NCBI GenBank assembly: GCA_031288005.1
Contig: JAITSE010000025.1
Span: 1-16,097, forward strand
Length of the DNA stretch: 16,097 nt
Source: Treponema sp.
GTDB lineage: Bacteria; Spirochaetota; Spirochaetia; Treponematales; Breznakiellaceae
Reading direction: 5' to 3'
Positions 1 through 5,516 of this stretch are shown piece after piece. Within the stretch, counting starts at the first letter, position 1. Each line of letters starts with the position of its first letter. The notes under the pieces are model-generated. The model had not been told where the DNA came from. It did no database searches and worked only from the letters and a program-made list of their open reading frames with translations. Position numbers and translations under genes: made by a program.

Positions 1-967
1 TCTGCCAATACTCCTGTCTGTTAATTCTTGCAGTATGCAGTTTTTCTCTACGTTCGGCAAGCCGTGAATCCCTTCTGCCGTAAAACACGTCATCGGGAGT
101 CAAATACCCTAGCGCGCTATGAAGCCGCTCACTGTTGTAATAGGCAAGCCAAAGCGCCATCCGTACCCGGGCATCATCATCATCTACATAGGCGGACCTC
201 CTGGTATGTTCGGTTTTTAACGTTCGATGAAAGCGTTCAAGTTTACCGTTGCTCTGCGGGTGATTGGCGCGGGTGAACGTATGACCGATTTCCAGTACGA
301 TGAGCAGTTCCTTGAAATTATTTGAAATGAACCGGCTTCCGTTATCGCTTATCGGCCGGGGGTTCTTCGCTCCGGGGTATAACTCTTTGGTTTCGGTTAC
401 CGGCACTTCTACATGTATGCCCTCCATCGTGTCGCACAGCCGCCAGTTCAGTATGCGCCGGCTGTAACCGTCAAGAATGCTGACAAAATAATAAAACGAG
501 CCTCGGATCTTGATGTATGAGAAATCGGTATGCCATTGCTCGTGGATGACCTGAGGCTGGACGAAACCGCCTGCGGCCTGTTCTCCTATCTCGTCCCACT
601 TTTTAGCCGGTTTAGGGCGCTTTATGACGGTATATACGCTGCTTTCACCCACAAAGGCGATGTTTTTATCCACCATCTCCCAACAAAGTGTCCGGTTGCG
701 CTTCTCGGGATGGATGGCTCCGTTGATGCGGCAGTAGTTCAATATGGCCTCCCGTTCTCCGGGCGTCAGGTAGTATCCACGCGGTATGTTACTGTTGTGC
801 CCGGTCTCAACACCTCTCCTCTCCTGCCACTCCCGCCAGGTTCGCTCCGGTATTCCCGCGAAGCCAAGCAGGACAGGCACAGAAAGCCCTGTTTTCCCTT
901 TAAGCCGCGTAATCTCGCTTTCTGCCTTCTCACGGATCTCAAGGCTTGCCTTCGCTTCTCCTATCAT
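1..967 (-). CDS. IS3-family transposase OrfB (DDE integrase core), C-terminus beyond the window
   Basis: OrfB provides the catalytic integrase domain that cuts and joins the ends of the element. From ATG at 965-967 the frame is open for 322 codons to the window edge. The DDE triad is visible: D148 (HTDFS), D208 (ISDNGSRF) and E244 (PQSNGKLERFHR), with 35 residues between D208 and E244, the classic D35E spacing. Before the catalytic core lies the usual IS3 region (GYYLTPGEREAIL, VGESSVYTVIKR); after the E comes the conserved YYNSERLHSALGYLTP block. The ATG overlaps the OrfA stop (ATGA), so OrfB may be made by coupling, but IS3 elements usually make the OrfAB fusion by frameshifting. No internal stop is seen, so the domain looks intact. 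Confidence 0.9.
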   Translation of the reverse strand, partial: MIGEAKASLEIREKAESEITRLKGKTGLSVPVLLGFAGIPERTWREWQERRGVETGHNSNIPRGYYLTPGEREAILNYCRINGAIHPEKRNRTLCWEMVDKNIAFVGESSVYTVIKRPKPAKKWDEIGEQAAGGFVQPQVIHEQWHTDFSYIKIRGSFYYFVSILDGYSRRILNWRLCDTMEGIHVEVPVTETKELYPGAKNPRPISDNGSRFISNNFKELLIVLEIGHTFTRANHPQSNGKLERFHRTLKTEHTRRSAYVDDDDARVRMALWLAYYNSERLHSALGYLTPDDVFYGRRDSRLAERREKLHTARINRQEYWQ

Positions 968-1293
968 CGGCCAGAACTCTTTTTTTTTAAGGACAGGAGT
1001 TCTTCCGCAAGCTCGGCTATTACTTCGTCCTTCTGCTTGAGCTTCGATTCAAGCTGCGCCGCTTCCCTCCCCTCGGCCTTCGCCGACACATCGGGCCTTT
1101 TGATCTCGAAGATTTGCTCCGCCCCTTCAAATAACTGCTTCCGCCAGGTGAAGATATTATTCGGGTGTACGTCATACCCTTCGGCAACTGTGCTTACCGG
1201 TTTCCCGTCTTCAAATATTTCTCTTAAAACTTTTACCTTTTCTTTTGGTGTAAACCTCTTCCTTTTGCCCCTCTTTTCCTCCGGGGGCTTTAT
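964..1293 (-). CDS. IS3-family transposase OrfA (helix-turn-helix), no canonical start codon
   Basis: OrfA is the DNA-binding half of the transposase. The reading frame gives KRFTPKEKVKVLREIFEDG then a recognition segment VAEGYDVHPNNIFTWRKQLF, the HTH typical of this family, followed by a coiled-coil-like EAAQLESKLKQKDEVIAELA and the stop TGA at 964-966. An in-frame TAA lies at 1303-1305. Between that stop and the HTH there is no ATG, GTG or TTG. The most start-like triplet is ATA at 1291-1293, with an AGGTG 7-8 bases upstream, which would fit an ATG that mutated to ATA. If so, this copy may translate poorly. The start given here is that ATA and is tentative; the frame itself is clear. Confidence 0.75.
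   Translation of the reverse strand: MKPPEEKRGKRKRFTPKEKVKVLREIFEDGKPVSTVAEGYDVHPNNIFTWRKQLFEGAEQIFEIKRPDVSAKAEGREAAQLESKLKQKDEVIAELAEELLSLKKKSSGR
979..990 (-). other. probable programmed -1 frameshift site (A9G) joining OrfA to OrfB
   Basis: On the minus strand a run of nine A followed by G (TTAAAAAAAAAGAG) lies just before the OrfA stop. A -1 slip here changes LKKKSSGR-stop into LKKKEFWPMIGEA, running straight into OrfB. IS3-family elements commonly use an A6-7G slippery run at this place, so the site is expected for the family. Whether it functions is inferred. Confidence 0.75.
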
Positions 1294-1380
1294 GTTTACA
1301 CCTTATAAGATAACCCGAAATTCGGCATGTTCAGCGTGGGCAGGACAGGAAATAATAAAGGGCACCTCTGGAAACTAAGT

Positions 1381-1487
1381 CTTTAAGGTCATGTTTTTAT
1401 TTCTTTTATAAACTACCCTAAAATAACATTGATTATATCAAAAATATATATACGATGAGGTTTTGTAACCCCCTCAATTGCTCCCTT
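1381..1487. other. AT-rich gap between two transposase genes with a small hairpin
   Basis: There is no coding signal. On the minus strand, downstream of the IS5-type gene, an imperfect stem (GAGGGGGTTACAAAACCTC, about 1456-1479) is followed by an AT-rich run, and could serve as a weak terminator. I could not match terminal inverted repeats of either insertion sequence here. Confidence 0.35.
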
Positions 1488-2206
1488 TCAAGGCTCAGGG
1501 CACACTGCCCCTATGCGCAAGCCCCCTATTCGTTTTAAATATGCATACCGGCTCAGATTATATGTCAGATTCATACGCCCTATATTGAAACATGCACGCG
1601 CCATCCCTATGCTCCGTATCCTTATCCCTTTCATCGTATTCGTCATCATCCCAAACTCATGCTCTACCCTTGCCCGTATATGTGACTTTGCTTTGTTCTC
1701 CCTCTTCTGTCCCTTCGTCAACGGTTTGTTCTTCTTCCCTTTTTCATGTATACGATTCTTTACTCCGTCAGGGATACATCCCTGTACATCTTTACCTACA
1801 TAAGCGCTGTCCGCGTATATCCTCTTATCTTTCCCCTCCTCTACCAGATTCTTTAATTCCTGACCGTCATGTACTTCCGCTATTCCCATATCGTTTTCTC
1901 ATCCGGCACCGTATCGCGTAATGACAGCCCCAGAAATCTCATGAAACTGAGACGGTCTTTTATTTGATACTCCGCCTGAGCGTCGCTGATATTGTACAAT
2001 CGTTGAAGGATAAGTATCTTGAACATCATTACACAATCAAAAGGGGGTCTGCCACCGGGACCTTTCGGCTCCTTTCTTAATATCAGTGTCAATATTTCCC
2101 GGAATTGTTCCCAGTCAATATACAGGTTAAGCCGTTCAAGAGGGTCTCCCATTTTACTTAGTTCCTTGAGCCGGTCATTTTCATCAAAAAATCCGTGTTG
2201 TTTCAT
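1488..2206 (-). pseudogene. IS5-family transposase with central deletion (first catalytic Asp missing)
   Basis: Two minus-strand pieces form one broken transposase. The N-terminal piece (2206 to 1880, 108 aa) has the IS5 pattern GPGGRPPFDCVMMFKILILQ, SDAQAEYQIKDRLSFMRFLG and VPDEKTIW, then stops at once. The C-terminal piece (1889 to 1488, 133 aa) begins in another frame with AEVHDGQELKNL and keeps YADSAYVGKD (second Asp), RARVEHEFG (the Glu) and the closing MNLTYNLSRYAYL. In intact relatives over a hundred residues separate TIW from AEVHD, including the first catalytic Asp and the GYKNH region; here they abut at about 1880-1890. This is an internal deletion with a frame change, so it cannot make active transposase, although its ends might be moved by a helper copy. 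Confidence 0.85.
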
Positions 2207-2222
2207 AACAATTGGTCATATA

Positions 2223-2296
2223 CCGCCGGTAAAACCGGCGGCTTGATTTTGTGAACCGCTCAAAGCGGTTAATTCTGGAGCCGCCTAAAGGCGGCT
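2223..2296. repeat. three tandem GC-rich hairpins with A-rich loops
   Basis: Three perfect stems follow one another: CCGCCGGT/ACCGGCGG with loop AAA (2223-2241), AACCGCT/AGCGGTT with loop CAA (2254-2270), and AGCCGCC/GGCGGCT with loop TAAA (2279-2296). The stem sequences differ but share size and loop style. They sit directly upstream of the IS5-type transposase start at 2206, so on the minus strand they would occupy its leader. Confidence 0.7.
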
Positions 2297-2306
2297 TTTA
2301 TTGTTT
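2279..2306 (+). terminator. Rho-independent terminator-like hairpin
   Basis: A perfect 7-bp stem AGCCGCC-TAAA-GGCGGCT is followed on the plus strand by TTTATTGTTTG. This would stop plus-strand transcription, including any transcript leaving the insertion sequences towards the accessory island. No plus-strand gene ends just upstream, so what it terminates is unknown. Confidence 0.5.
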
Positions 2307-2513
2307 GTTATTTCATTTTATCCATTCAGCTTTTTCCAGTTTGCTCTATTACCCACCATGTTTTATTCTAATTCCACTTCATACATACTACTGCCTTGAT
2401 TACCTTTATCCAGGAATATCATACTTCTCGTGATTTATCTTATTTTTTACTAATCCTTTTGTTTTGCGATATAACATCCAGCATTTCATTGGTTGAAAGA
2501 TTTTTATACTCCC

Positions 2514-2562
2514 GCAAAGGTCAAACCTTTTGAGTCCCCCGGCAAAGCCGCGGGTTTACTCA
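2514..2562. repeat. paired hairpins at the edge of the AT-rich island
   Basis: AAAGG-TCAAA-CCTTT (about 2516-2530) is followed by an imperfect stem with outer TGAGT/ACTCA and inner CCCCGGC-AAA-GCCGCGGG (2531-2562). The GC-rich stem ends 7 bases before the truncated reading frame at 2569, so it marks the breakpoint of that gene. Its style (short GC stem, A-rich loop) matches the cluster at 2223-2296. Confidence 0.5.
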
Positions 2563-2568
2563 TTTTAA

Positions 2569-2973
2569 TTAAAAAAAGAAGGTAAGCCTACTAATGAATA
2601 TACAACTGGAAAAGAAAAAATTTTAACCTATGAATCTAAAAAATACTTGGATTATAATGTAGAAATTGTCTATTTATTTTATAATGAATATTTGTATTTT
2701 TTCGGCTATTTATTAAAAGATATTAATCAAAATGATATAATGACTATATATAGTTCTTTAATAAATAAATATAAAGAATTATACGGCACTGCCTATCATC
2801 TTGATAAGATTGTAGACGGACTTTCTAAAACTGAATCTCCATATAAAGCTATATGGAATTATAATGGCATAAGAATAGACATTCACATTACATATCAGGT
2901 AACTAATAAATGGGGAATAAGCATAGATTATTTAGTGAAACCTGAAAAGGCAGAATTGTTATATAAAAAATAG
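2569..2973 (+). pseudogene. 5'-truncated AT-rich gene, small protein of unknown function
   Basis: From 2569 (after an in-frame TAA at 2566) the frame reads KKEGKPTNEYTTGKEKILTY and continues without interruption to TAG at 2971-2973, about 134 codons. There is no ATG or Shine-Dalgarno sequence; the first usable codon is TTG at 2647, inside sequence that already looks coding. The likeliest reading is that the start and a leader or first domain were lost at the hairpin breakpoint. The surviving part alternates charged and aromatic beta-type segments (VEIVYLFYNEYLYFFGYLL, YKAIWNYNGIRIDIHITYQ). The GKPT after a lost N-terminus faintly recalls small SmpA/OmlA-type envelope proteins, but I do not recognise the family. 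Codon use is very AT-rich compared with the flanking core. A short intact protein starting at TTG 2647 remains possible. Confidence 0.5.
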
Positions 2974-2998
2974 TGGATTAATGCAAGTAGGGCACTTC

Positions 2999-3168
2999 GC
3001 ATAACAGGACTGTTTACGCTCCGCCGCCTACGGCGGCTCGGGCTACGAAAAATCGCAGTCGGCCTACGGCCGTTGTGCGGTTTTTCTCCGCCACATTTTG
3101 GCCCGCCGCAATGCTGCGCATTGCTTTATAGGCGGGCCAAAATGTCGTAAACAGCCGGAACGTTAGGC
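2999..3168 (-). other. attC-like cassette recombination site (about 170 bp)
   Basis: Read on the minus strand the order is R'' GCCTAAC (3168-3162), 7 nt, L'' CTGTTTACG (3154-3146), a long folded middle, L' CGTAAACAG (3018-3010), 4 nt, R' GTTATGC (3005-2999). L'' and L' are perfectly complementary over 9 bp, and R''/R' pair at 6 of 7, extending outward through ACTTCGC. The middle contains a perfect 15-bp inverted repeat (3093-3107 with 3131-3145) enclosing a perfect 7-bp stem GCAATGC/GCATTGC, and two further hairpins (CCGCC/GGCGG near 3021-3036 and AAAAATCGCA/TGCGGTTTTT at about 3048-3085). This R''-L''-L'-R' plan is that of integron attC sites. R'' fits RYYYAAC; R' keeps the GTT but has T at one purine position. 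It is longer than common attC sites, and no integrase gene is in the window. Confidence 0.65.
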
Positions 3169-3176
3169 GAAGTTTG

Positions 3177-4205
3177 TTAGCCCATATCACGACTAATTAT
3201 TATTTTCAATATATTAATTATCTCTTCAACTTTATCAATTTCATCAAGATCAATTGCAGCACAAGGACCATTATAAAATCCTTGGACTGATTGACTTAAT
3301 TCTGTTATTTTACATTTTTTAATGTTTTGTTTAATTAAATCCACCTCAAGCATTATAACGAGTCTGAATTTTTTCTTACGTGGTTCAATGTATACAATAT
3401 TTCTGTTATGCTTTATTGAAATATAATATTCTTGAGGATTAAACAATAAATTTTGAGCAAGTTTAGTAGTTTCCCCTTTAAGCTTATTATATATAGCTTT
3501 CAACTGGTCGGAAAAACTCGATAAATAAATATCTTCAGTTATTATAGCATCATCATTTGTATCAGCCTTGCCAATTCCTACCGACACATTTGATTCCATA
3601 TAATAATCAAGTGTTTCAAATTCAGGGTCTATTAAAAAAATTATATTATTATCCTTAATGTATTTTTTGATTATTTCCAATTTTAATGTTTTTCCCCAAG
3701 TGTCAGTGTATGTATCAATAATTTCAGGTAATTCTTGTTTGTTATCATCAATAATTAACAAAATATTAGGGTTGTCTTCTATGGCATCTTTTATTAATTT
3801 GTATATTTCTTTTCCATTTACTAATTTTTTAATTTCGTTTTGAATATTTTTATCTGTTTGTATAATTGAATAAATTCTATCTAACAAATCATTTCTGCTT
3901 TGGCTGTTCTTAAAAAAGGCAAAAAATTTGGTAATTTGTGGAAAAATATGACGATAAAAATCGTGGCTTGATAATTCCACCTCCACCAAATAGAATATTG
4001 GATTTTCAATATCAGCTAAATTCAATAAAAACCCATCGGGTATTGTTCCGCCTAAAATTTTTGTACTGATTTTACGTTTATAGTCTATGTATACCGATTT
4101 TTCGCCAAACAATTTTTTTGAATTATTGGCTATATCATCCTCAAAATCACCCTCCAATTTATATAAAACTTGCTCAAATTTGTTTCCATTAAGAATAATA
4201 TCCAT
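3177..4205 (-). CDS. PD-(D/E)xK nuclease-like protein with C-terminal DUF5655-like domain
   Basis: This is a 342-aa protein. Residues 20-100 resemble a restriction-endonuclease-like fold: E22, then GGTIPDGF with D57, then a hydrophobic strand FYLVEVELSSHDFYRH giving E75-x-E77, and FPQITKFFAFF with Q90. The last catalytic position is Glu rather than Lys (as in BamHI). Residues about 231-340 (SDQLKAIYNKLK, YYISIKHNRNIVYIEPRKKK, CAAIDLDEIDKVEEIINILK) look like DUF5655, a domain found attached to predicted nucleases. The start ATG has AAGGGG 5 nt upstream. The gene is AT-rich, has its own promoter, and its stop lies 8 nt before the attC-like site, so it reads as cassette cargo. A role in defence or DNA processing is inference; no partner methylase is present. 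Confidence is high that it is a gene and moderate for the family. Confidence 0.7.
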   Translation of the reverse strand: MDIILNGNKFEQVLYKLEGDFEDDIANNSKKLFGEKSVYIDYKRKISTKILGGTIPDGFLLNLADIENPIFYLVEVELSSHDFYRHIFPQITKFFAFFKNSQSRNDLLDRIYSIIQTDKNIQNEIKKLVNGKEIYKLIKDAIEDNPNILLIIDDNKQELPEIIDTYTDTWGKTLKLEIIKKYIKDNNIIFLIDPEFETLDYYMESNVSVGIGKADTNDDAIITEDIYLSSFSDQLKAIYNKLKGETTKLAQNLLFNPQEYYISIKHNRNIVYIEPRKKKFRLVIMLEVDLIKQNIKKCKITELSQSVQGFYNGPCAAIDLDEIDKVEEIINILKIIISRDMG

Positions 4206-4226
4206 AAATTCCCCTTAATTATAGAG

Positions 4227-4255
4227 ATTCTATTCAACCTTTTTTATATTGTCAA
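4227..4255 (-). promoter_or_regulatory. sigma70-type promoter of the nuclease-like gene
   Basis: On the minus strand TTGACA (4255-4250), 17 bp, TAGAAT (4232-4227): a perfect -35 box and near-consensus -10 with ideal spacing, about 22 bp upstream of the ATG and followed by AAGGGG (4216-4211) as ribosome binding site. It lies inside the cassette, so the cargo carries its own promoter. Confidence 0.75.
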
Positions 4256-4283
4256 GCCGTTTTTAAATTTTGTAAAATATTTT

Positions 4284-4305
4284 GGGCTAACAAATTTCGC
4301 ATAAC
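4284..4305. repeat. cassette boundary repeat (partner of 3162-3183)
   Basis: GGGCTAACAAATTTCGCATA and the two bases after it are the inverted copy of 3162-3183, with 20 of 22 positions matching. The last seven, GCATAAC, are also the direct counterpart of 2999-3005. On the minus strand an ATATAAATA stem arm lies 4 nt upstream of GTTATGC, the same 4-nt gap as between L' and R' in the attC-like site. Confidence 0.6.
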
Positions 4306-4547
4306 AGCGTATTTATATTGAAGATATAAATATGATGCCAGATGTTATTAATCACTATGAACCCGGTATATTCAATGTAGGCTATTTGGGGCAAGACTAG
4401 ATTTTAATTGATTCAGGCCATACCAAAGAAGATGCCTATTTGTTGTATGTCCCTGATGTAAGTAATATCGGATATGCCTTTGAATATAGTTTTCCATTTT
4501 TTTTAGAACGGCTTATGTATTATAAATTTAATAATTCTTGGCAGTAG
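4305..4547 (+). pseudogene. remnant of a small accessory gene: 5'-truncated and with in-frame TAG
   Basis: The frame opens right at the cassette edge (in-frame TAA at 4302 just outside) and reads RIYIEDINMMPDVINHYEPG, then IFNVGYLGQD, TAG at 4398-4400, and on in the same frame ILIDSGHTKEDAYLLYVPDV, SNIGYAFEYSFPFFLERLMY, YKFNNSWQ to TAG at 4545-4547. The composition stays protein-like on both sides of the stop, and TAG could have come from a Trp codon (TGG). The pattern YEPGIF..GYLGQD....ID and a C-terminal hydrophobic FFLERLMYYK recalls SMI1/KNR4 (SUKH) immunity-type proteins, but this is a weak resemblance. ATG codons at 4332/4335 have no good ribosome binding site. It probably lost its N-terminus when the cassette arrived. 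Confidence 0.5.
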
Positions 4548-4591
4548 ATACAGAAGTCACAAAAAGAGCAGTCATTTTTAAGGCTATGATA

Positions 4592-4618
4592 CTTTCGATC
4601 CCTGGAATGGATCGAAAG
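4592..4618. terminator. 10-bp hairpin downstream of the mechanosensitive channel gene
   Basis: CTTTCGATCC and GGATCGAAAG form a perfect stem around loop CTGGAAT, 10 bp past the stop of the minus-strand channel gene. There is no T-run after it on either strand, so it may act as a 3'-end stabiliser or weak terminator rather than a textbook intrinsic terminator. Confidence 0.45.
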
Positions 4619-4627
4619 GGGGGCTGT

Positions 4628-5485
4628 TCAGTGTTTGAAAAGATGAACGTCCCGCTGTGGGAAGGGGATGGTCAGGCCAGCGCTTTCGATTTTTTCCTTG
4701 ATGATACGCATCGTATCCCAATAAACTGTCCAGTATACATTCAGCGGCGTCCAGGCGCGAAGCAGAAGGTTTACACTGTTGTCGCCGTAGGATTGCACCA
4801 CGATCTGAGGCTCCGGCTCTTTGAGGAAGCGGGTTTCGGCGGCGATGATTCCCTGTATGACCTGGAAGGCAGCATCTATGGAATCTGAATAGGAAATGGA
4901 GACCGGTATATCCATGCGACGGCGTCCGTTGCGGGTGTAGTTTTTAAGCGGCGTTCCCCAGATGCTTGAATTGGGAGCGGAAATATAAATGCCGTCTGGG
5001 GTTTCCAGGATGGTTGTGAAAAGATTGATGTCTTTTACTGTCCCGCTGTAAGCCCCGAACTCAATATAGTCCCCCTGGCGGTACGTGCGCAGGACGAGCA
5101 GAATGATGCCGGCGGCAATATTGCTCAGAGTGTCCTTTAACGCAAGTCCTACGGCAACGCCGGCGGCTCCCAGAACAGCCAGGAGGCTCGCGGTATTGAT
5201 GCCGAAGATATTGAGTATCATTATGAGGCAGATAATGAATATTCCGTACCGGGCGGTGTGCCGCAAGAGGAGTGTAACCGTGCCGTCAATTTTGAGATCG
5301 CTTGCGGCGGCCCGGTTTATTAGCTGGTTCACCATTCTGCTTATTATAAGGCCAACGATGATGATAATGGCCGCAGCAATTATATCCCTGATGAATTCAA
5401 AAATTTCTCCAAAATGGAGGTTCCAAAAATTGATCCAAAAGTCTTTCATGGCATATAAGATACCGGGAATAAAGGCTTCTTGCAA
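4628..5485 (-). CDS. mscS: MscS-type small-conductance mechanosensitive channel
   Basis: This inner-membrane channel opens under membrane tension to release solutes during osmotic downshock. It has 285 aa, close to E. coli MscS. Three membrane segments are visible: about 32-50 (IIAAAIIIIVGLIISRM), 77-97 and the pore-lining third helix 101-132 (LLAVLGAAGVAVGLALKDTL then SNIAAGIILLV), rich in the Gly/Ala needed for helix packing. The beta domain follows (GDYIEFGAYSGTVKDINLFT, ISAPNSSIWG), and the C-terminus ends with the family hallmark GLTIPFPQRDVHL. The start taken is TTG at 5485, which has only a weak ribosome site; ATG at codon 13 (5449) also lacks one, so the start is uncertain. The gene is divergent from ruvB with about 31 bp between starts. 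Confidence 0.9.
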   Translation of the reverse strand: MQEAFIPGILYAMKDFWINFWNLHFGEIFEFIRDIIAAAIIIIVGLIISRMVNQLINRAAASDLKIDGTVTLLLRHTARYGIFIICLIMILNIFGINTASLLAVLGAAGVAVGLALKDTLSNIAAGIILLVLRTYRQGDYIEFGAYSGTVKDINLFTTILETPDGIYISAPNSSIWGTPLKNYTRNGRRRMDIPVSISYSDSIDAAFQVIQGIIAAETRFLKEPEPQIVVQSYGDNSVNLLLRAWTPLNVYWTVYWDTMRIIKEKIESAGLTIPFPQRDVHLFKH

Positions 5486-5508
5486 CGCTTATTTTTGGCA
5501 GGTATAGT
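5480..5508 (+). promoter_or_regulatory. probable ruvB promoter with almost no leader
   Basis: TTGCAA (5480-5485), 17 bp, TATAGT (5503-5508) match sigma70 boxes with ideal spacing. A transcription start 6-8 bases past the -10 box would fall at about 5515, two bases before the ruvB ATG. The -35 box overlaps the TTG start of the divergent channel gene. Confidence 0.6.
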
Positions 5509-5516
5509 TTGAGGAT

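Larger units (their letters stand above)
1..1380 (-). mobile_element. IS3-family insertion sequence, truncated by the window edge
   Basis: The minus strand reads OrfA (helix-turn-helix) then OrfB (DDE integrase core) in overlapping frames, the standard IS3 plan. OrfB continues past base 1, so the far end and its inverted repeat lie outside the window. The near end must lie upstream of OrfA, somewhere about 1300-1400. Without the other end I cannot align terminal repeats, so 1380 is only an approximate limit. A TG-initiated terminus around 1390 (minus strand TGACCTTAAAG) is possible but unproven. Base composition here is close to the GC-richer core, unlike the AT-rich island that follows. Confidence 0.85.
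2207..2568. other. gene-poor junction between IS5 remnant and AT-rich island
   Basis: I see no convincing gene in this stretch. It holds the hairpin clusters listed separately (2223-2296 and 2514-2562) with unremarkable AT-rich DNA between them. Plus-strand frames opening at about 2251 lack a ribosome binding site and protein-like composition. Confidence 0.5.
3005..4304 (-). mobile_element. candidate integron-type gene cassette carrying a nuclease-like gene
   Basis: On the minus strand the same G^TTATGCGAA junction occurs at 4305-4296 and at 3005-2996, exactly 1300 bp apart. Between them lie a promoter, one gene (4205-3177) and, 8 nt after its stop, the attC-like site. This is the expected order for an inserted gene cassette: 5' junction, gene, attC. 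A related 22-bp inverted repeat (3162-3183 with 4284-4305, 20 of 22 matching) flanks the gene body, because the sequence after R' is complementary to that before R''. An alternative is a small transposon with these 22-bp ends (3162-4305), but that leaves the L-box pairing at 3010-3018/3146-3154 unexplained. Confidence 0.55.

Noticed and set aside
530..1378. Long plus-strand open frame over the IS3 element
   Set aside because: It is antisense to the clearly conserved OrfA/OrfB frames, crosses both, and has no protein-like motifs.
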